The notes below the pieces were generated by a model. The model had not been told where the DNA came from. It did no database searches and saw only the letters and a program-made list of their open reading frames with translations. From Rhodospirillaceae bacterium (GTDB taxonomy: Bacteria > Pseudomonadota > Alphaproteobacteria > CACIAM-22H2): a stretch of DNA of 56,919 bases. A program made the position numbers and the translations under genes. Of the stretch, positions 1 through 8,526 are shown piece after piece. The number at the start of each line of letters is the position of its first letter. Within the stretch, counting starts at the first letter, position 1. Location of the stretch: positions 1-56,919 of the forward strand of contig JAIXXA010000141.1 of NCBI GenBank assembly GCA_027490975.1. The letters are read 5' to 3'.

Positions 1-582
1 CAGCCCGGCGACGTGCGCGCGGCCTTCGATGCGGCCGTGGCGCGTTTCGGCGGTGTGGACATCGTCGTGTCGAACGCCGGGGCGGCCTGGCAGGGCAAGA
101 TCGGCGAGGTCGACGAGAAGACTTTGCGCGACAGTTTCGAGCTCAATTTCTTCGCGCACCAGCATGTGGCGCAGAACGCCGTGCGCGTGATGAAGGCGCA
201 AGGGACCGGCGGCACGCTGCTGTTCAACGTGTCGAAGCAGGCGGTCAATCCGGGCCCCGATTTCGGGCCCTACGGTCTGCCGAAGGCCTCGACTTTGTTC
301 TTGCTGCGCCAATACGCGGTCGACTACGGCAGCCTCGGCATCCGCGCCAACGGCATCAATGCCGACCGCGTGCGCACGGGCCTGCTGACCGACGCGATGA
401 TCGCCAGCCGCTCGAAAGCGCGGGGCTTGAGCGAGCGCGACTATATGGGCGGCAATCTCCTGGGCCGCGAAGTGACGGCCGAGGACGTGGCGCAGGCCTT
501 CGTGTTCCTGGCCTTGGCCGAAAAAACGACGGGCGCCATCCTCACGGTCGACGGCGGCAACATCGCCGCGGCGCTGCGGTAG
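1..582 (+). CDS. SDR-family dehydrogenase, C-terminal part (5' end outside window)
   Basis: The frame is open from the first base, so the start and the Rossmann GxxxGxG loop lie upstream. The 193 visible residues show the SDR core: NAG at residues 25-27, the catalytic Ser78, and YxxxK as Tyr91/Lys95. The closing stretch, with GNLLGRE followed by TVDGGN, is typical of the dehydrogenase half of bifunctional class II aldolase/short-chain dehydrogenase proteins of the RhaD-like sugar catabolic type. That suggests, but does not prove, that an aldolase domain lies upstream. The protein would be a cytosolic NAD(P)-dependent oxidoreductase acting on a sugar or sugar phosphate. The gene ends 10 bases before the next plus-strand gene, so the two are probably co-transcribed. 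Confidence 0.85.
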   Translation, partial: QPGDVRAAFDAAVARFGGVDIVVSNAGAAWQGKIGEVDEKTLRDSFELNFFAHQHVAQNAVRVMKAQGTGGTLLFNVSKQAVNPGPDFGPYGLPKASTLFLLRQYAVDYGSLGIRANGINADRVRTGLLTDAMIASRSKARGLSERDYMGGNLLGREVTAEDVAQAFVFLALAEKTTGAILTVDGGNIAAALR

Positions 583-592
583 AGGGGCCGCA

Positions 593-1447
593 ATGATCGG
601 TCCTCTTCGCGGCATCGACCACGCGATCGTCGGCACGGACGATCTCGAAGCCGCACGCGCTTTGTGGCAGCGTCTGGGCTTCACGTTGAGTCCGCGCGGC
701 CGCCACAAAGGCTGGGGGACCGGCAATTACTGCGTCATGTTCGCAAACGACTATGTCGAACTGTTGGGCCAGATCGATCCGGCCGGTTTCGACAACGGCC
801 TCGCCGCAATGCTCGCGGCTGAAGGGCCGGGGCTGCTCGGCTTTGCGTGGGCAGCCGACAAGGCGGGCGAAGCCGCCGCGTGGCTGGGCGCGCGCGGGCT
901 GCCGCACGCGGTCAAGGATCTCGCGCGCTTCATCGAACTGCCGAGCGGCAATGTCGAGCCGCGTTTTGCGCTGGCCATGCCCGAGTTGCCCTATCCCGGC
1001 GGGCTCAAGCCGTTTGTGACCGAGCATTTGTCGCGCGCGCTCGTGTGGCGGCCGGAATGGCAGGCGCATCCCAACGCGGTCGTGGGCATCGAGAGCATCA
1101 CGTGCGTGGTCGAATCGCCGCTCGCCCTGCAGGAGCCGTTCGAGGCGATTTTCGGCCTCGGCTCGGCCGTCGCGACCGACGACACGCTCGCCGTGCGCTG
1201 CGGGCGCGGCGGCGGTTTTCTGATGCTCGTGACGGCCGCCGACATGACCTTCATGCACCCGGCCGTCGCCCCCGACGAGCCCGTGCGCAAGGGCTATGCG
1301 GGGATCACGCTGCGCACGGCCGATCTCGGCAAGTGCGCCGATGCGCTCAAGGCGGGCGGCATCGAATTCGAGCGCGATCGCGGCGCCGCCATCCATGTGC
1401 CGCCCGACCAGGCCGGCGGCGTGGCGCTCGCTTTCACGCAAGCCTAG
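593..1447 (+). CDS. Glyoxalase-like (VOC superfamily) protein
   Basis: A 284-residue protein of the vicinal oxygen chelate superfamily, closest to the glyoxalase-like domain type 3 group. The N-terminal half opens with the usual strand GIDHAIVGTDDL (residues 6-17) followed by a helix ending in LGF. A second, weaker copy of the fold seems to start near residue 160 (VVGIESITCVV). Family members include dioxygenases, isomerases and lyases, so the reaction cannot be named. A GAGGGG-type ribosome site precedes the ATG by five bases. It follows the SDR gene by 10 bases, which suggests a shared catabolic role. Confidence 0.8.
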   Translation: MIGPLRGIDHAIVGTDDLEAARALWQRLGFTLSPRGRHKGWGTGNYCVMFANDYVELLGQIDPAGFDNGLAAMLAAEGPGLLGFAWAADKAGEAAAWLGARGLPHAVKDLARFIELPSGNVEPRFALAMPELPYPGGLKPFVTEHLSRALVWRPEWQAHPNAVVGIESITCVVESPLALQEPFEAIFGLGSAVATDDTLAVRCGRGGGFLMLVTAADMTFMHPAVAPDEPVRKGYAGITLRTADLGKCADALKAGGIEFERDRGAAIHVPPDQAGGVALAFTQA

Positions 1448-1498
1448 GCGGACGCGGCGGCCTTCGACGAGCGCACGCGCGGCAGTACAACCGAAGGT

Positions 1499-2173
1499 TC
1501 AGCCCGCGTAGCGGCGCAGGAATTCGCGCGTGCGTTCGCGCGCTTTGTCGGACGAGGCTTTGTCGTAGCTGCCGCGCGCGTCGCACGAAAAACCGTGCCC
1601 GGCCGGATACACGAACAGGTCCGTGTCGGGCTGCATGCGGCCGATCTTGTCGACGTCCGACATCGGGATCGAGGCGTCGGTCTCGCCGAAATGGAACAGC
1701 ACCGGGCAGCGCGGCGTTTCCTGCGCGTGTTCGGCCACGCCGCCGCCATAGTAGCTGATCGCGGCGTTGATGCCGGTCACGCGCGTGGCCGCAAGCCAGG
1801 CCAGCGTGCCGCCCCAGCAATAGCCGATCACCGCCACTTTGAGGCAGCCCGCGCGCTGGAGTGCGGCCGCGGCCGCCGCGATGTCGTTGAGGGCTTTGGG
1901 ATAGGGCACTTTGGCGCGCACCTCGCGGCCTTTGGCGATGTCGTCCTCGGTGTAGCCGAGCTCGATGCCGGGGGCCACGCGGTCGAACAAAGCCGGGCAC
2001 AGCGCCAGATAGCCGTCGTACCCGAAGCCGTCGGTGACTTTTCGCATATGGTCGTTGAGGCCGAAAATCTCCTGCACGATCACGAGGCCCGCGCGCGGTT
2101 TGCCCGGCGGATCGGCGCGCCATGCCTGGAAGCGGTGGCCGTCGGTAGCAGTCAGTTCGATCGGATGGCCCAT
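1499..2173 (-). CDS. Dienelactone hydrolase family protein
   Basis: A 224-residue alpha/beta hydrolase of the dienelactone hydrolase type. The triad is visible: nucleophile Cys119 in GYCWGG (117-122), Asp166 in GETD, and His193 in AGHGF. Cys in place of Ser is the hallmark of this family, which opens lactone rings such as dienelactone in chloroaromatic catabolism, although many chromosomal members have unknown substrates. There is no signal peptide, so it is cytosolic. It is the last gene of a minus-strand run, 78 bases after the lipoprotein gene at 2252-2875. No aromatic-degradation genes are adjacent, so the substrate stays open. Confidence 0.88.
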   Translation of the reverse strand: MGHPIELTATDGHRFQAWRADPPGKPRAGLVIVQEIFGLNDHMRKVTDGFGYDGYLALCPALFDRVAPGIELGYTEDDIAKGREVRAKVPYPKALNDIAAAAAALQRAGCLKVAVIGYCWGGTLAWLAATRVTGINAAISYYGGGVAEHAQETPRCPVLFHFGETDASIPMSDVDKIGRMQPDTDLFVYPAGHGFSCDARGSYDKASSDKARERTREFLRRYAG

Positions 2174-2251
2174 CCATACCCTCGTGGGAAGCGGAAAACA
2201 TCCGCGAACTATGGGGGTTGGGCCTCGAGTCGGGCAAGGGGCAGGGGGGCC

Positions 2252-2875
2252 TCAGGTCTTTTTGGGTCGGATACGGACCGATTCGAGCATGGTTTCGACC
2301 GTCGGGCGCAAAGCGTCGTAATAGTGGGTCTCGACGGCGTGGAACAGCACCAGATAGAGCTGCCCGTCGATCTCGACCGCCACCCCAAGCGCCTTGCGGT
2401 CGCTCTCGATGCCCTGGTCGGCCCCGGTTCCGAAGGTGAACTCGAAGCGCACGGCCTCGCGCCCGTCGATGCGCGCCGTCTCGATCCGCGTGGTTTCGAA
2501 ATCGCTGGCCCGCTCGGCGGCGCCCAGCGTGCCCTGCACCAGCGTCACGAGGTCGGCGGGCGGCATGCCGGCGCGGAATTTGGGCAATTGTTCGGCCTCT
2601 TTGCCGCTTGCGCCGATGAGCGGCTTGCCGTCCGCGATGCCGGCGGCGATCACAAGCGCGTCGAGCAGGGGGCCGTGGCGCGTCCAGCTTTCGTCCCAAG
2701 GGGCGCGCGGCCCGGCGATCTGGCGGTTCCATTGGCTGTCGAGCTGGACGGCGATCTTGCCGTGCACGTCGTAGCTGCCCGGCCCGATGGCGGCATAGTG
2801 CTGGCAAGCGGCGGCGGCGAGGGCAAGGCCCGCAAATGCCAGAACGCGAAGGAAGCGGCCAATGCTCTCGGTCAT
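2252..2875 (-). CDS. Putative lipoprotein, third gene of the M48 peptidase operon
   Basis: A 207-residue protein with a lipoprotein signal: a hydrophobic stretch ending LAAAAC with the lipidated Cys at residue 24. The mature part is soluble and mixed alpha/beta, with no domain I recognise. It starts four bases after the stop of the M48 peptidase gene and is therefore very likely co-translated with it. With the first gene of the operon, this makes two envelope lipoproteins flanking a peptidase. No function can be assigned beyond probable membrane anchoring. Confidence 0.75.
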   Translation of the reverse strand: MTESIGRFLRVLAFAGLALAAAACQHYAAIGPGSYDVHGKIAVQLDSQWNRQIAGPRAPWDESWTRHGPLLDALVIAAGIADGKPLIGASGKEAEQLPKFRAGMPPADLVTLVQGTLGAAERASDFETTRIETARIDGREAVRFEFTFGTGADQGIESDRKALGVAVEIDGQLYLVLFHAVETHYYDALRPTVETMLESVRIRPKKT

Positions 2876-2878
2876 GCT

Positions 2879-4087
2879 CTATCCTGCAAGGCTGCGCCGG
2901 ACAAGATCGCGGTCGGGCGCGTTGGGGGCGCGGCGAAGATATTCGTTCAGCAGTTCGCGCGCCTCCGCCTCCTGCCCGAGCTTGCGGCGCAAGAGGCCGT
3001 AGCCACGCCAGGCGTTCGCGGGCGCATGGACATCGCGAATGGCGGCGTCGAGGGCCGCCGCCGCCGCTTCGTCGTCGCCCGTTCTGGCGCGCAAGCGCAG
3101 CGCTTCGCCTTTTGCGTAGAGGGCAAGACCGTCGTCCGGGAACACGGCCAGCCACCGGTCGGCGATGACGATCGTGCCGGCATGCACGCCCGTGCGCACC
3201 TGCTCTTCGAAGATGTATTCGCGTATCTCGGAAATGCCGTCGCGGTAGCGGGCCGCGTGCGTCTCGCCGGGCGGCAATTCGCCCGCACGGCGGCGCAAAT
3301 GCGCGGTGCGCTCCTCGTCGGACGGGTGGGTCGAAAACAGCAGGCTGTGGCTGCGCGGAATGCCGCGCGCCTCGAACTCCGCCGTGATGTTCTCCCAGTT
3401 CCGCGCCGCTTCGATGGGCGAAAGCCCGTGCTCGGCCAGCAGCCGGATGCCGATCTCGTCCGACTCGCGCTCGTTTTCCCGGTTGTAGCCGAAGCCGCTC
3501 GCGGTCAGCAGCACGGTGTTGAGGTCGGAAAGCTGGCCCGCGCCGGCGGCTCCCAGCAGCATCGCCAGCGCTTGCGCGATGTCGGCATTGGTGCGCCAGA
3601 CCGCCTGCCGTTCGCGGCTGTGTGCGCGCGTGTAGTGGCCGATCTCGTGCCCCAGCACGGCCGCCAGCTGCGCTTCGTTGGTGCAGCGCACGAGCAGGCC
3701 GGTCCAAACCTGCATCATGCCGTTGGGGGCTTGGGTCGCGTTGAAATCGGGAACGCGCACGATGTAGGTGCGGATGTCCTCCGCGAATTCCCCGGCCAGG
3801 CGCCGCACGATCCCGCCGACATAGGCGTTGACCTTGGCTTCGCGCACGCGATAGCGCGAAGTCTGGATGCGCCGTTCCATGCGGTCCATGCTCTCGCGCA
3901 TGCCGGCATCCGGATCGGCATCCGTGCCGTGGCGCTGGCCCGGTTGGTTGCGCGGCGAAAGGTCGCTTTGGCCGCCGAGGCCCGCGTCGAGGCGCGGCCT
4001 GCCCGGATCGGTCGGCGTGCAGGCGAGCAGGCCGCCCGCACCGCACAAGCAGAGGCCGCCCAGAAACCTGCGCCGCGTCGGGTTCAT
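2879..4087 (-). CDS. M48-family metallopeptidase with Tat/lipobox signal
   Basis: A 402-residue zinc peptidase of the M48 family (the BepA/LoiP type of periplasmic peptidase). The zinc motif HEIGH is at residues 147-151 and the third ligand region ENERESD at 203-209. The C-terminal third is helical, as in the TPR-like tails of this group. The N-terminus begins MNPTRRRFLGG, a twin-arginine motif, and runs into LLAC with Cys23, so the protein is probably Tat-exported and lipidated. The start at 4087 overlaps the stop of the upstream lipoprotein gene by four bases (ATGA). The frame stays open further upstream, but that part only shadows the neighbour. Likely role: envelope protein quality control. 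Confidence 0.88.
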   Translation of the reverse strand: MNPTRRRFLGGLCLCGAGGLLACTPTDPGRPRLDAGLGGQSDLSPRNQPGQRHGTDADPDAGMRESMDRMERRIQTSRYRVREAKVNAYVGGIVRRLAGEFAEDIRTYIVRVPDFNATQAPNGMMQVWTGLLVRCTNEAQLAAVLGHEIGHYTRAHSRERQAVWRTNADIAQALAMLLGAAGAGQLSDLNTVLLTASGFGYNRENERESDEIGIRLLAEHGLSPIEAARNWENITAEFEARGIPRSHSLLFSTHPSDEERTAHLRRRAGELPPGETHAARYRDGISEIREYIFEEQVRTGVHAGTIVIADRWLAVFPDDGLALYAKGEALRLRARTGDDEAAAAALDAAIRDVHAPANAWRGYGLLRRKLGQEAEARELLNEYLRRAPNAPDRDLVRRSLAG

Positions 4088-4785
4088 TCGGGCAGTCCGG
4101 CCAGCAAGACTTCGACGGTTTCCATCGCGGCCTCGTGCGTGCGCAGATCGCCTGCCCCGCGCTGCAGCCGGTTGAACCAGACGACCTGGCCCGTCTGCAG
4201 ATCGACCAGCGAGGCGAAGCCCGTCTGCATGCCGCCCTGCAGCGGGATGCCGAAGACGGCCGCCGCGATCGCCTGCGCCATGACGCGCCCCGCCCCCGAA
4301 TACGAGTCGCGCACATGAATGAACAAGGCATAGTTCGCACCCGACCCCTGGCCCAGCACCCGCGCGTCGGTGCCCAAGGTCCAGTCGAAGCCGTTTGCCT
4401 TGGTCGGCAGCTTCGCCGGCCCTTCGTACTGGTGGCTCATGATCGACTGGCCGACCGCCGCGTGCAGCCGCAAGAGCTTGGCCGTGCCCTCGTCGGGCTC
4501 TTGGGTTTCGTCGAAGACGGTCGCGACGGTCTTTTTCTGCAAAGCCGCCCGCAGATGGGCGTTCATGTGCTCGCGTGCGGCAAGCGTCCAATCGCGCCGT
4601 GTCGTCGGATAGCCGCCGAAGGAAAGCTCCGACAGTTCCGCATCGACAGGCAAAACCAGGATGACGGCGTCTTTGCCGCCTTTGAAGGCGGTGAAATCCT
4701 CGACGCGCCGATTGCTTGCCGCGCATGCGCCAAGCGCAAGCGCGCACAGAACGAGGAGAAGTCGGGCAGGGGAAACCAGTTGCAT
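4084..4785 (-). CDS. Putative envelope lipoprotein, first gene of the M48 operon
   Basis: A 233-residue predicted lipoprotein: hydrophobic stretch LLLVLCALALGAC with Cys21 as the lipidation site. The remainder is a soluble domain I cannot name. It resembles the conserved lipoproteins that accompany M48 peptidases in Rhodospirillales, which is inference from gene context only. It is the first gene of the minus-strand operon and shares an ATGA overlap with the peptidase gene. About 126 bases separate it from the ychF stop upstream, leaving room for its own promoter. Confidence 0.75.
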   Translation of the reverse strand: MQLVSPARLLLVLCALALGACAASNRRVEDFTAFKGGKDAVILVLPVDAELSELSFGGYPTTRRDWTLAAREHMNAHLRAALQKKTVATVFDETQEPDEGTAKLLRLHAAVGQSIMSHQYEGPAKLPTKANGFDWTLGTDARVLGQGSGANYALFIHVRDSYSGAGRVMAQAIAAAVFGIPLQGGMQTGFASLVDLQTGQVVWFNRLQRGAGDLRTHEAAMETVEVLLAGLPE

Positions 4786-4911
4786 GCGGCCTTCTTTTTG
4801 CGCGGCTGCAGTTGTTCCCCTACAACATCCTGCAGTCGTGCAAAAACTGTCAAGTGCGCTTCGTCACAGGCCGCGAAATTTTCCGGACCCTCCTGTCGGA
4901 GGTTGCAGCGA

Positions 4912-6012
4912 TTAGACGTTGAACCGGAACAGGAAGACATCGCCGTCGGCGGCCGTGTAGTCGCGGCCTTCGGTGCGCGCCTTGCCCGCTTCTTTGGCGC
5001 CGGCTTCGCCGCCGAGAGCCACGTAGTCCGCATAGGCGATGGTTTCGGCTGCGATGAAGCCGCGCTCGAAATCGCTGTGGATGGCGCCGGCGGCTTCGGG
5101 CGCTTTGGCGCCCGCGCGCACGGTCCAAGCCCGCGCTTCCTTGGGCCCCACCGTGAAGAAGGTGAGCAGGCCCAGGAGGCCGTAGCCGGCGCGGATCACG
5201 CGCGTGAGGCCGGTTTCCGTGAGGCCCAACGTCGCCAGGAACTCCTGGCGCTCTTCGGCGCTGGAAAGCTGCGAGATTTCGGCCTCGATCGCGGCCGAGA
5301 TCACCACGCTCGAAGCGCCCTGGCGGGCTGCCATCTCAGCCACTTTGGCCGACAGCGAATTGCCTTTGTCCGCGCTCGTTTCTTCGACATTGCACACGTA
5401 GAGCACGGGCTTGGCGGTCAGCAGCTGCAGCTGGCGCAGCGTCTCGCGCTGTTCGGCCGCCGGCACGAAAGTGCGGGCGGGTTTGCCCGCGCGCAGCGCT
5501 TCGAGCACCGGTTCGATGATCTCGATCTGGGCCTTGGATTCCTTGTCGCCGCCTTTGGCCTTCTTTTGCAGGTTGGGCAGGCGCTTTTCGAGGCTGTCCA
5601 TGTCGGCCAGCATCAGCTCGGTTTCGACCGTCTCGGCGTCGCGGATCGGATCGATCGAGCCTTCCACGTGCACGATGTCGCCGTTCTCGAAGCAGCGCAG
5701 CACATGGGCGATCGCGTCCACCTCGCGGATATGGCCGAGGAATTGGTTGCCGAGACCTTCGCCCTTCGACGCCCCGCGCACGAGGCCCGCAATATCGACG
5801 AATTCGAGCTGCGTGGGCACCACGCGCTGCGACTTGCCGAGGGATGCGAGTTTGTCGAGGCGCGGATCGGGCACGGGTACCCGGCCCACATTGGGCTCGA
5901 TCGTGCAGAACGGATAGTTCGCCGCGGCCGCCGCGGCGGTCGCCGTCAGCGCGTTGAACAGGGTCGATTTGCCGACATTCGGCAGGCCCACGATTCCGCA
6001 GCGAAAACCCAT
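4912..6012 (-). CDS. ychF: Ribosome-associated ATPase YchF (OLA1 family)
   Basis: A 366-residue OBG-family P-loop NTPase, the usual length for YchF. The Walker A motif GLPNVGKS is at residues 9-16. The G-domain is followed by a coiled-coil insertion (KRLPNLQKKAKGG) and a C-terminal TGS-like domain ending DYTAADGDVFLFRF. YchF binds ATP rather than GTP, associates with the ribosome, and takes part in stress responses. It follows pth by 12 bases, a widespread pairing, and is the last gene of the prs-rplY-pth-ychF run. Confidence 0.97.
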   Translation of the reverse strand: MGFRCGIVGLPNVGKSTLFNALTATAAAAAANYPFCTIEPNVGRVPVPDPRLDKLASLGKSQRVVPTQLEFVDIAGLVRGASKGEGLGNQFLGHIREVDAIAHVLRCFENGDIVHVEGSIDPIRDAETVETELMLADMDSLEKRLPNLQKKAKGGDKESKAQIEIIEPVLEALRAGKPARTFVPAAEQRETLRQLQLLTAKPVLYVCNVEETSADKGNSLSAKVAEMAARQGASSVVISAAIEAEISQLSSAEERQEFLATLGLTETGLTRVIRAGYGLLGLLTFFTVGPKEARAWTVRAGAKAPEAAGAIHSDFERGFIAAETIAYADYVALGGEAGAKEAGKARTEGRDYTAADGDVFLFRFNV

Positions 6013-6024
6013 ATTCCTGTTCCT

Positions 6025-6609
6025 TCAAATCGGTTTGGGCGGGGCCGCGAGGCGCGCCACTTTGTTGAGAAATCCCGCCTCGTTGCCGTCGAGCAGCAGG
6101 GCCGCACTGTCGGCGATCGCGGCGAGCAGCGGCTCGAGCCACAGCCGGTCGCCCTTGCCGAAATCGTGCAGCACATAGTCCGACACCAGCGCCTTATCGC
6201 CCGGATGGCCGATGCCGATGCGCAGGCGCCGATAGTCCTTGGTGCCGAGATGCGCGTCGATCGAGCGCAGCCCGTTGTGCCCGCCATGGCCGCCGCCCGA
6301 TTTGGTGCGGATTTTGGCGGGCGGCAGATCGAGCTCGTCGTGCACCACCACGATCGAACCCGGCACGATCTTGAGAAACCGGCTCGCTTCGCCGACCGAG
6401 CGGCCGGAATCGTTCATGTAGGTGAGCGGCTTCAGCGCCACGGTGCGGTGGCCGGCGATGTCGCCCTCGGCGGTGATGCCGCCCAGGCGCTTTTTCCACG
6501 GTCCGAAATGCCAACGCGCCGCAACGGCGTCGAGGACATGGAAACCGACATTGTGGCGGTTGTTCGCGTATTCGGGGCCCGGATTGCCAAGCCCGACGAG
6601 GAGCTTCAT
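6025..6609 (-). CDS. pth: Peptidyl-tRNA hydrolase
   Basis: A 194-residue cytosolic enzyme that frees tRNA from prematurely released peptidyl-tRNA. The diagnostic residues are present: NPGPEY at 9-14, the catalytic His19 in NNRHNVGF, the HDELDLP strand at 90-96, and the glycine-rich GGGHGGHNGL loop. Length and the rplY-pth-ychF order are those of the classical bacterial enzyme. It lies 36 bases downstream of rplY. Confidence 0.97.
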   Translation of the reverse strand: MKLLVGLGNPGPEYANNRHNVGFHVLDAVAARWHFGPWKKRLGGITAEGDIAGHRTVALKPLTYMNDSGRSVGEASRFLKIVPGSIVVVHDELDLPPAKIRTKSGGGHGGHNGLRSIDAHLGTKDYRRLRIGIGHPGDKALVSDYVLHDFGKGDRLWLEPLLAAIADSAALLLDGNEAGFLNKVARLAAPPKPI

Positions 6610-6645
6610 GGTCCGGGCCCCGAACTATCGCGAAACGGCGCTGCC

Positions 6646-7362
6646 TTACTTCTTGGCAGCCGGCTTGGCGGCCGCAGCGGCAGGTGCCGCCTTGGCGTCG
6701 CCGGCCTTGGCACCGGCTGCAGCGGCGGGTGCCGCCTTGCCGTCGGCCGCGGGGGCTGCGGCTGCCGCAACGGTCTCGGTCTTTTCCTCGACCTTCGACA
6801 CGCTCGGGGCGCGCAAGGCCACGACCGTGAAGTTGCGCGCGATGGTGGGCTTCACGCCCTCGGGCAACTTGATCGCTTCGATGTGGATCGAATCGCCGAT
6901 GTCGAGACCGGCCATGTCGATCACGATGCGCGAGGGAATGTTGCCCGGCATCGCCCACACTTCGACCGCGTGGCGCACGAGATTGACCACGCCGCCGCGC
7001 TTCACGCCCGGCGACTTTTCCAGGTTCTCGAGCTTGACCGGCACTTCGACGCGCACGCGCGTGGATTCGCCCACGCGCTGGAAGTCGACATGTTCGGGCT
7101 TGTCGTTCACCGGGTGGAACTGGATGTCGCGCGGCAGCACGCGGTGCGCTTTGCCGTCCACTTCGACGTCGTAAAGACGGGTGAAGAACCCGGCCTTGGA
7201 CGCCTCGCGCATGACGTCGCGCGGATCGAGCGAGATCATCACAGGGGCTGTTTTGTCGCCGTAGATGACGGCCGGCACGCGGCCCTCACGACGGACGGCG
7301 CGGGCGGCCCCTTTCCCAGCCCGCTGTCTCGCGGTGGCCGCGAGCTTGATTGCAGTCGACAT
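6646..7362 (-). CDS. rplY: 50S ribosomal protein L25, CTC family, with an alanine-rich tail
   Basis: A 238-residue L25/Ctc protein that binds 5S rRNA. Residues 1-95 form the L25 domain (MSTAIKLAATARQRAGKGAA and following) and 100-190 the C-terminal CTC beta domain. The last 40 or so residues are a low-complexity run of Ala, Pro and Lys, longer than in most homologues, probably disordered and basic at the very end (AAKPAAKK). It is 81 bases downstream of prs and followed by pth. This prs-rplY-pth-ychF linkage is common in proteobacteria. Confidence 0.96.
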   Translation of the reverse strand: MSTAIKLAATARQRAGKGAARAVRREGRVPAVIYGDKTAPVMISLDPRDVMREASKAGFFTRLYDVEVDGKAHRVLPRDIQFHPVNDKPEHVDFQRVGESTRVRVEVPVKLENLEKSPGVKRGGVVNLVRHAVEVWAMPGNIPSRIVIDMAGLDIGDSIHIEAIKLPEGVKPTIARNFTVVALRAPSVSKVEEKTETVAAAAAPAADGKAAPAAAAGAKAGDAKAAPAAAAAKPAAKK

Positions 7363-7443
7363 ACTCTACTCTCCTCTACCAGGGTTCCGACGCCGGCCTC
7401 CAGGGGTGCCGCAACGTCGGTCGTCGTCGGTCTCGATCCTGCT

Positions 7444-8376
7444 CTAGTCGAACAGGCTCGAAACCGAACGTTCTTCGCTGATGCGTTTCATCGCCTCGGC
7501 CAGCAAGGGGGCGATCGGCACCTGGCGGATATTGCCCGCCGCCTTCACGGCCTCGGTCGCCAGGATGGAATCGGTCAGCACGAGTTCTTTGAGGGGCGAG
7601 GCCGTCACGCGCGCCACGGCGGCACCCGACAGCACGCCGTGCACCACGTAGGCCCAAACTTCTTTGGCGCCCTCGTCCATGAGGGCGACGGCCGCATTGC
7701 ACAGCGTGCCGGCACTGTCGACGATGTCGTCCACGAGCACGCAGGTGCGCCCTTTGACGTCGCCGATGATGTTCATGACTTCCGAAACGCCCGCGCGTTC
7801 GCGGCGCTTGTCGATGATTGCAAGATCGGCCTCGACGCGCTTGGCGATCGCGCGCGCGCGAACGACGCCGCCCACGTCCGGGCTCACCATCACCACGTCC
7901 GCACCCTTGAAGCGGTCGCGCATGTCTTTGACGAAGGTGGGTGCGGTGAACAGGTTGTCGAGCGGGATGTCGAAGAAACCTTGGATCTGGCCGGCGTGCA
8001 GATCGACCGTCACGACGCGGTCAGCCCCCGCGGTGGTGATGAGATTGGCCACGAGCTTGGCCGAGATCGGCGTGCGCGGGCCGGACTTACGGTCCTGCCG
8101 CGCGTAGCCGTAGTACGGCAAAACGGCCGTGATGCGGCGCGCCGAACCGCGCCGCAACGCGTCGATCGACACCAGCAATTCCATCAGATGGTCGTTGGCC
8201 GGGAAGCTCGTCGACTGCACGACGAACACGTCTTCGCCGCGCACGTTTTCGAGAATCTCGACGAACACTTCCTGGTCGGCGAAGCGTCGGATATTCGCCT
8301 TGGTCAGCGGAATATCGAGATATTCGGCGACGGCTTCGGCCAGGACCCGGTTGGAATTGCAGGCGAGAATTTTCAT
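7444..8376 (-). CDS. prs: Ribose-phosphate pyrophosphokinase (PRPP synthetase)
   Basis: A 310-residue class I PRPP synthetase, making PRPP from ribose 5-phosphate and ATP for nucleotide, histidine and NAD synthesis. The metal/PRPP-site motif [12 protein letters not shown] is at residues 125-136 and the PRPP loop [12 protein letters not shown] at 213-224. The length is standard. It is the first gene of the rplY-pth-ychF run. A 150-base gap separates it from the proC stop, so it likely has its own promoter. A perfect 14-base palindrome lies 17 bases before its ATG. Confidence 0.97.
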   Translation of the reverse strand: MKILACNSNRVLAEAVAEYLDIPLTKANIRRFADQEVFVEILENVRGEDVFVVQSTSFPANDHLMELLVSIDALRRGSARRITAVLPYYGYARQDRKSGPRTPISAKLVANLITTAGADRVVTVDLHAGQIQGFFDIPLDNLFTAPTFVKDMRDRFKGADVVMVSPDVGGVVRARAIAKRVEADLAIIDKRRERAGVSEVMNIIGDVKGRTCVLVDDIVDSAGTLCNAAVALMDEGAKEVWAYVVHGVLSGAAVARVTASPLKELVLTDSILATEAVKAAGNIRQVPIAPLLAEAMKRISEERSVSSLFD

Positions 8377-8392
8377 CGTGCCGATCCGTCGC

Positions 8393-8406
8393 GCGCAAGC
8401 TTGCGC
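8393..8406. promoter_or_regulatory. Perfect 14-bp palindrome in the prs leader
   Basis: GCGCAAGCTTGCGC reads identically on both strands and lies 17-30 bases upstream of the prs ATG. Its outline (GCAA..TTGC) resembles operators of the LacI/PurR group, which control prs in enterics, but the centre is GC where that group usually has CG. No matching regulator gene is in the window. Chance palindromes are not rare at this base composition. Confidence 0.3.
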
Positions 8407-8526
8407 AAAGTCTTGATAGCGATGCCAAAAACGACAAACCCGCGCGGGTCGAAAACACCGTCCAGCGCGAGCGGCCGGGAAAATAACAGCGTCGCCCGGG
8501 TCTGTCTATGGCTCGTGGAGCCGTCT

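Noticed and set aside
1434..4340. A 968-codon open minus-strand frame
   Set aside because: It overlaps the dienelactone hydrolase, lipoprotein and M48 genes in another frame and is Arg/Pro-rich without motifs.
4889..4902. Terminator hairpin after ychF
   Set aside because: The stem CCTCC-TGTC-GGAGG is only five pairs and lacks a T-run on the minus strand.
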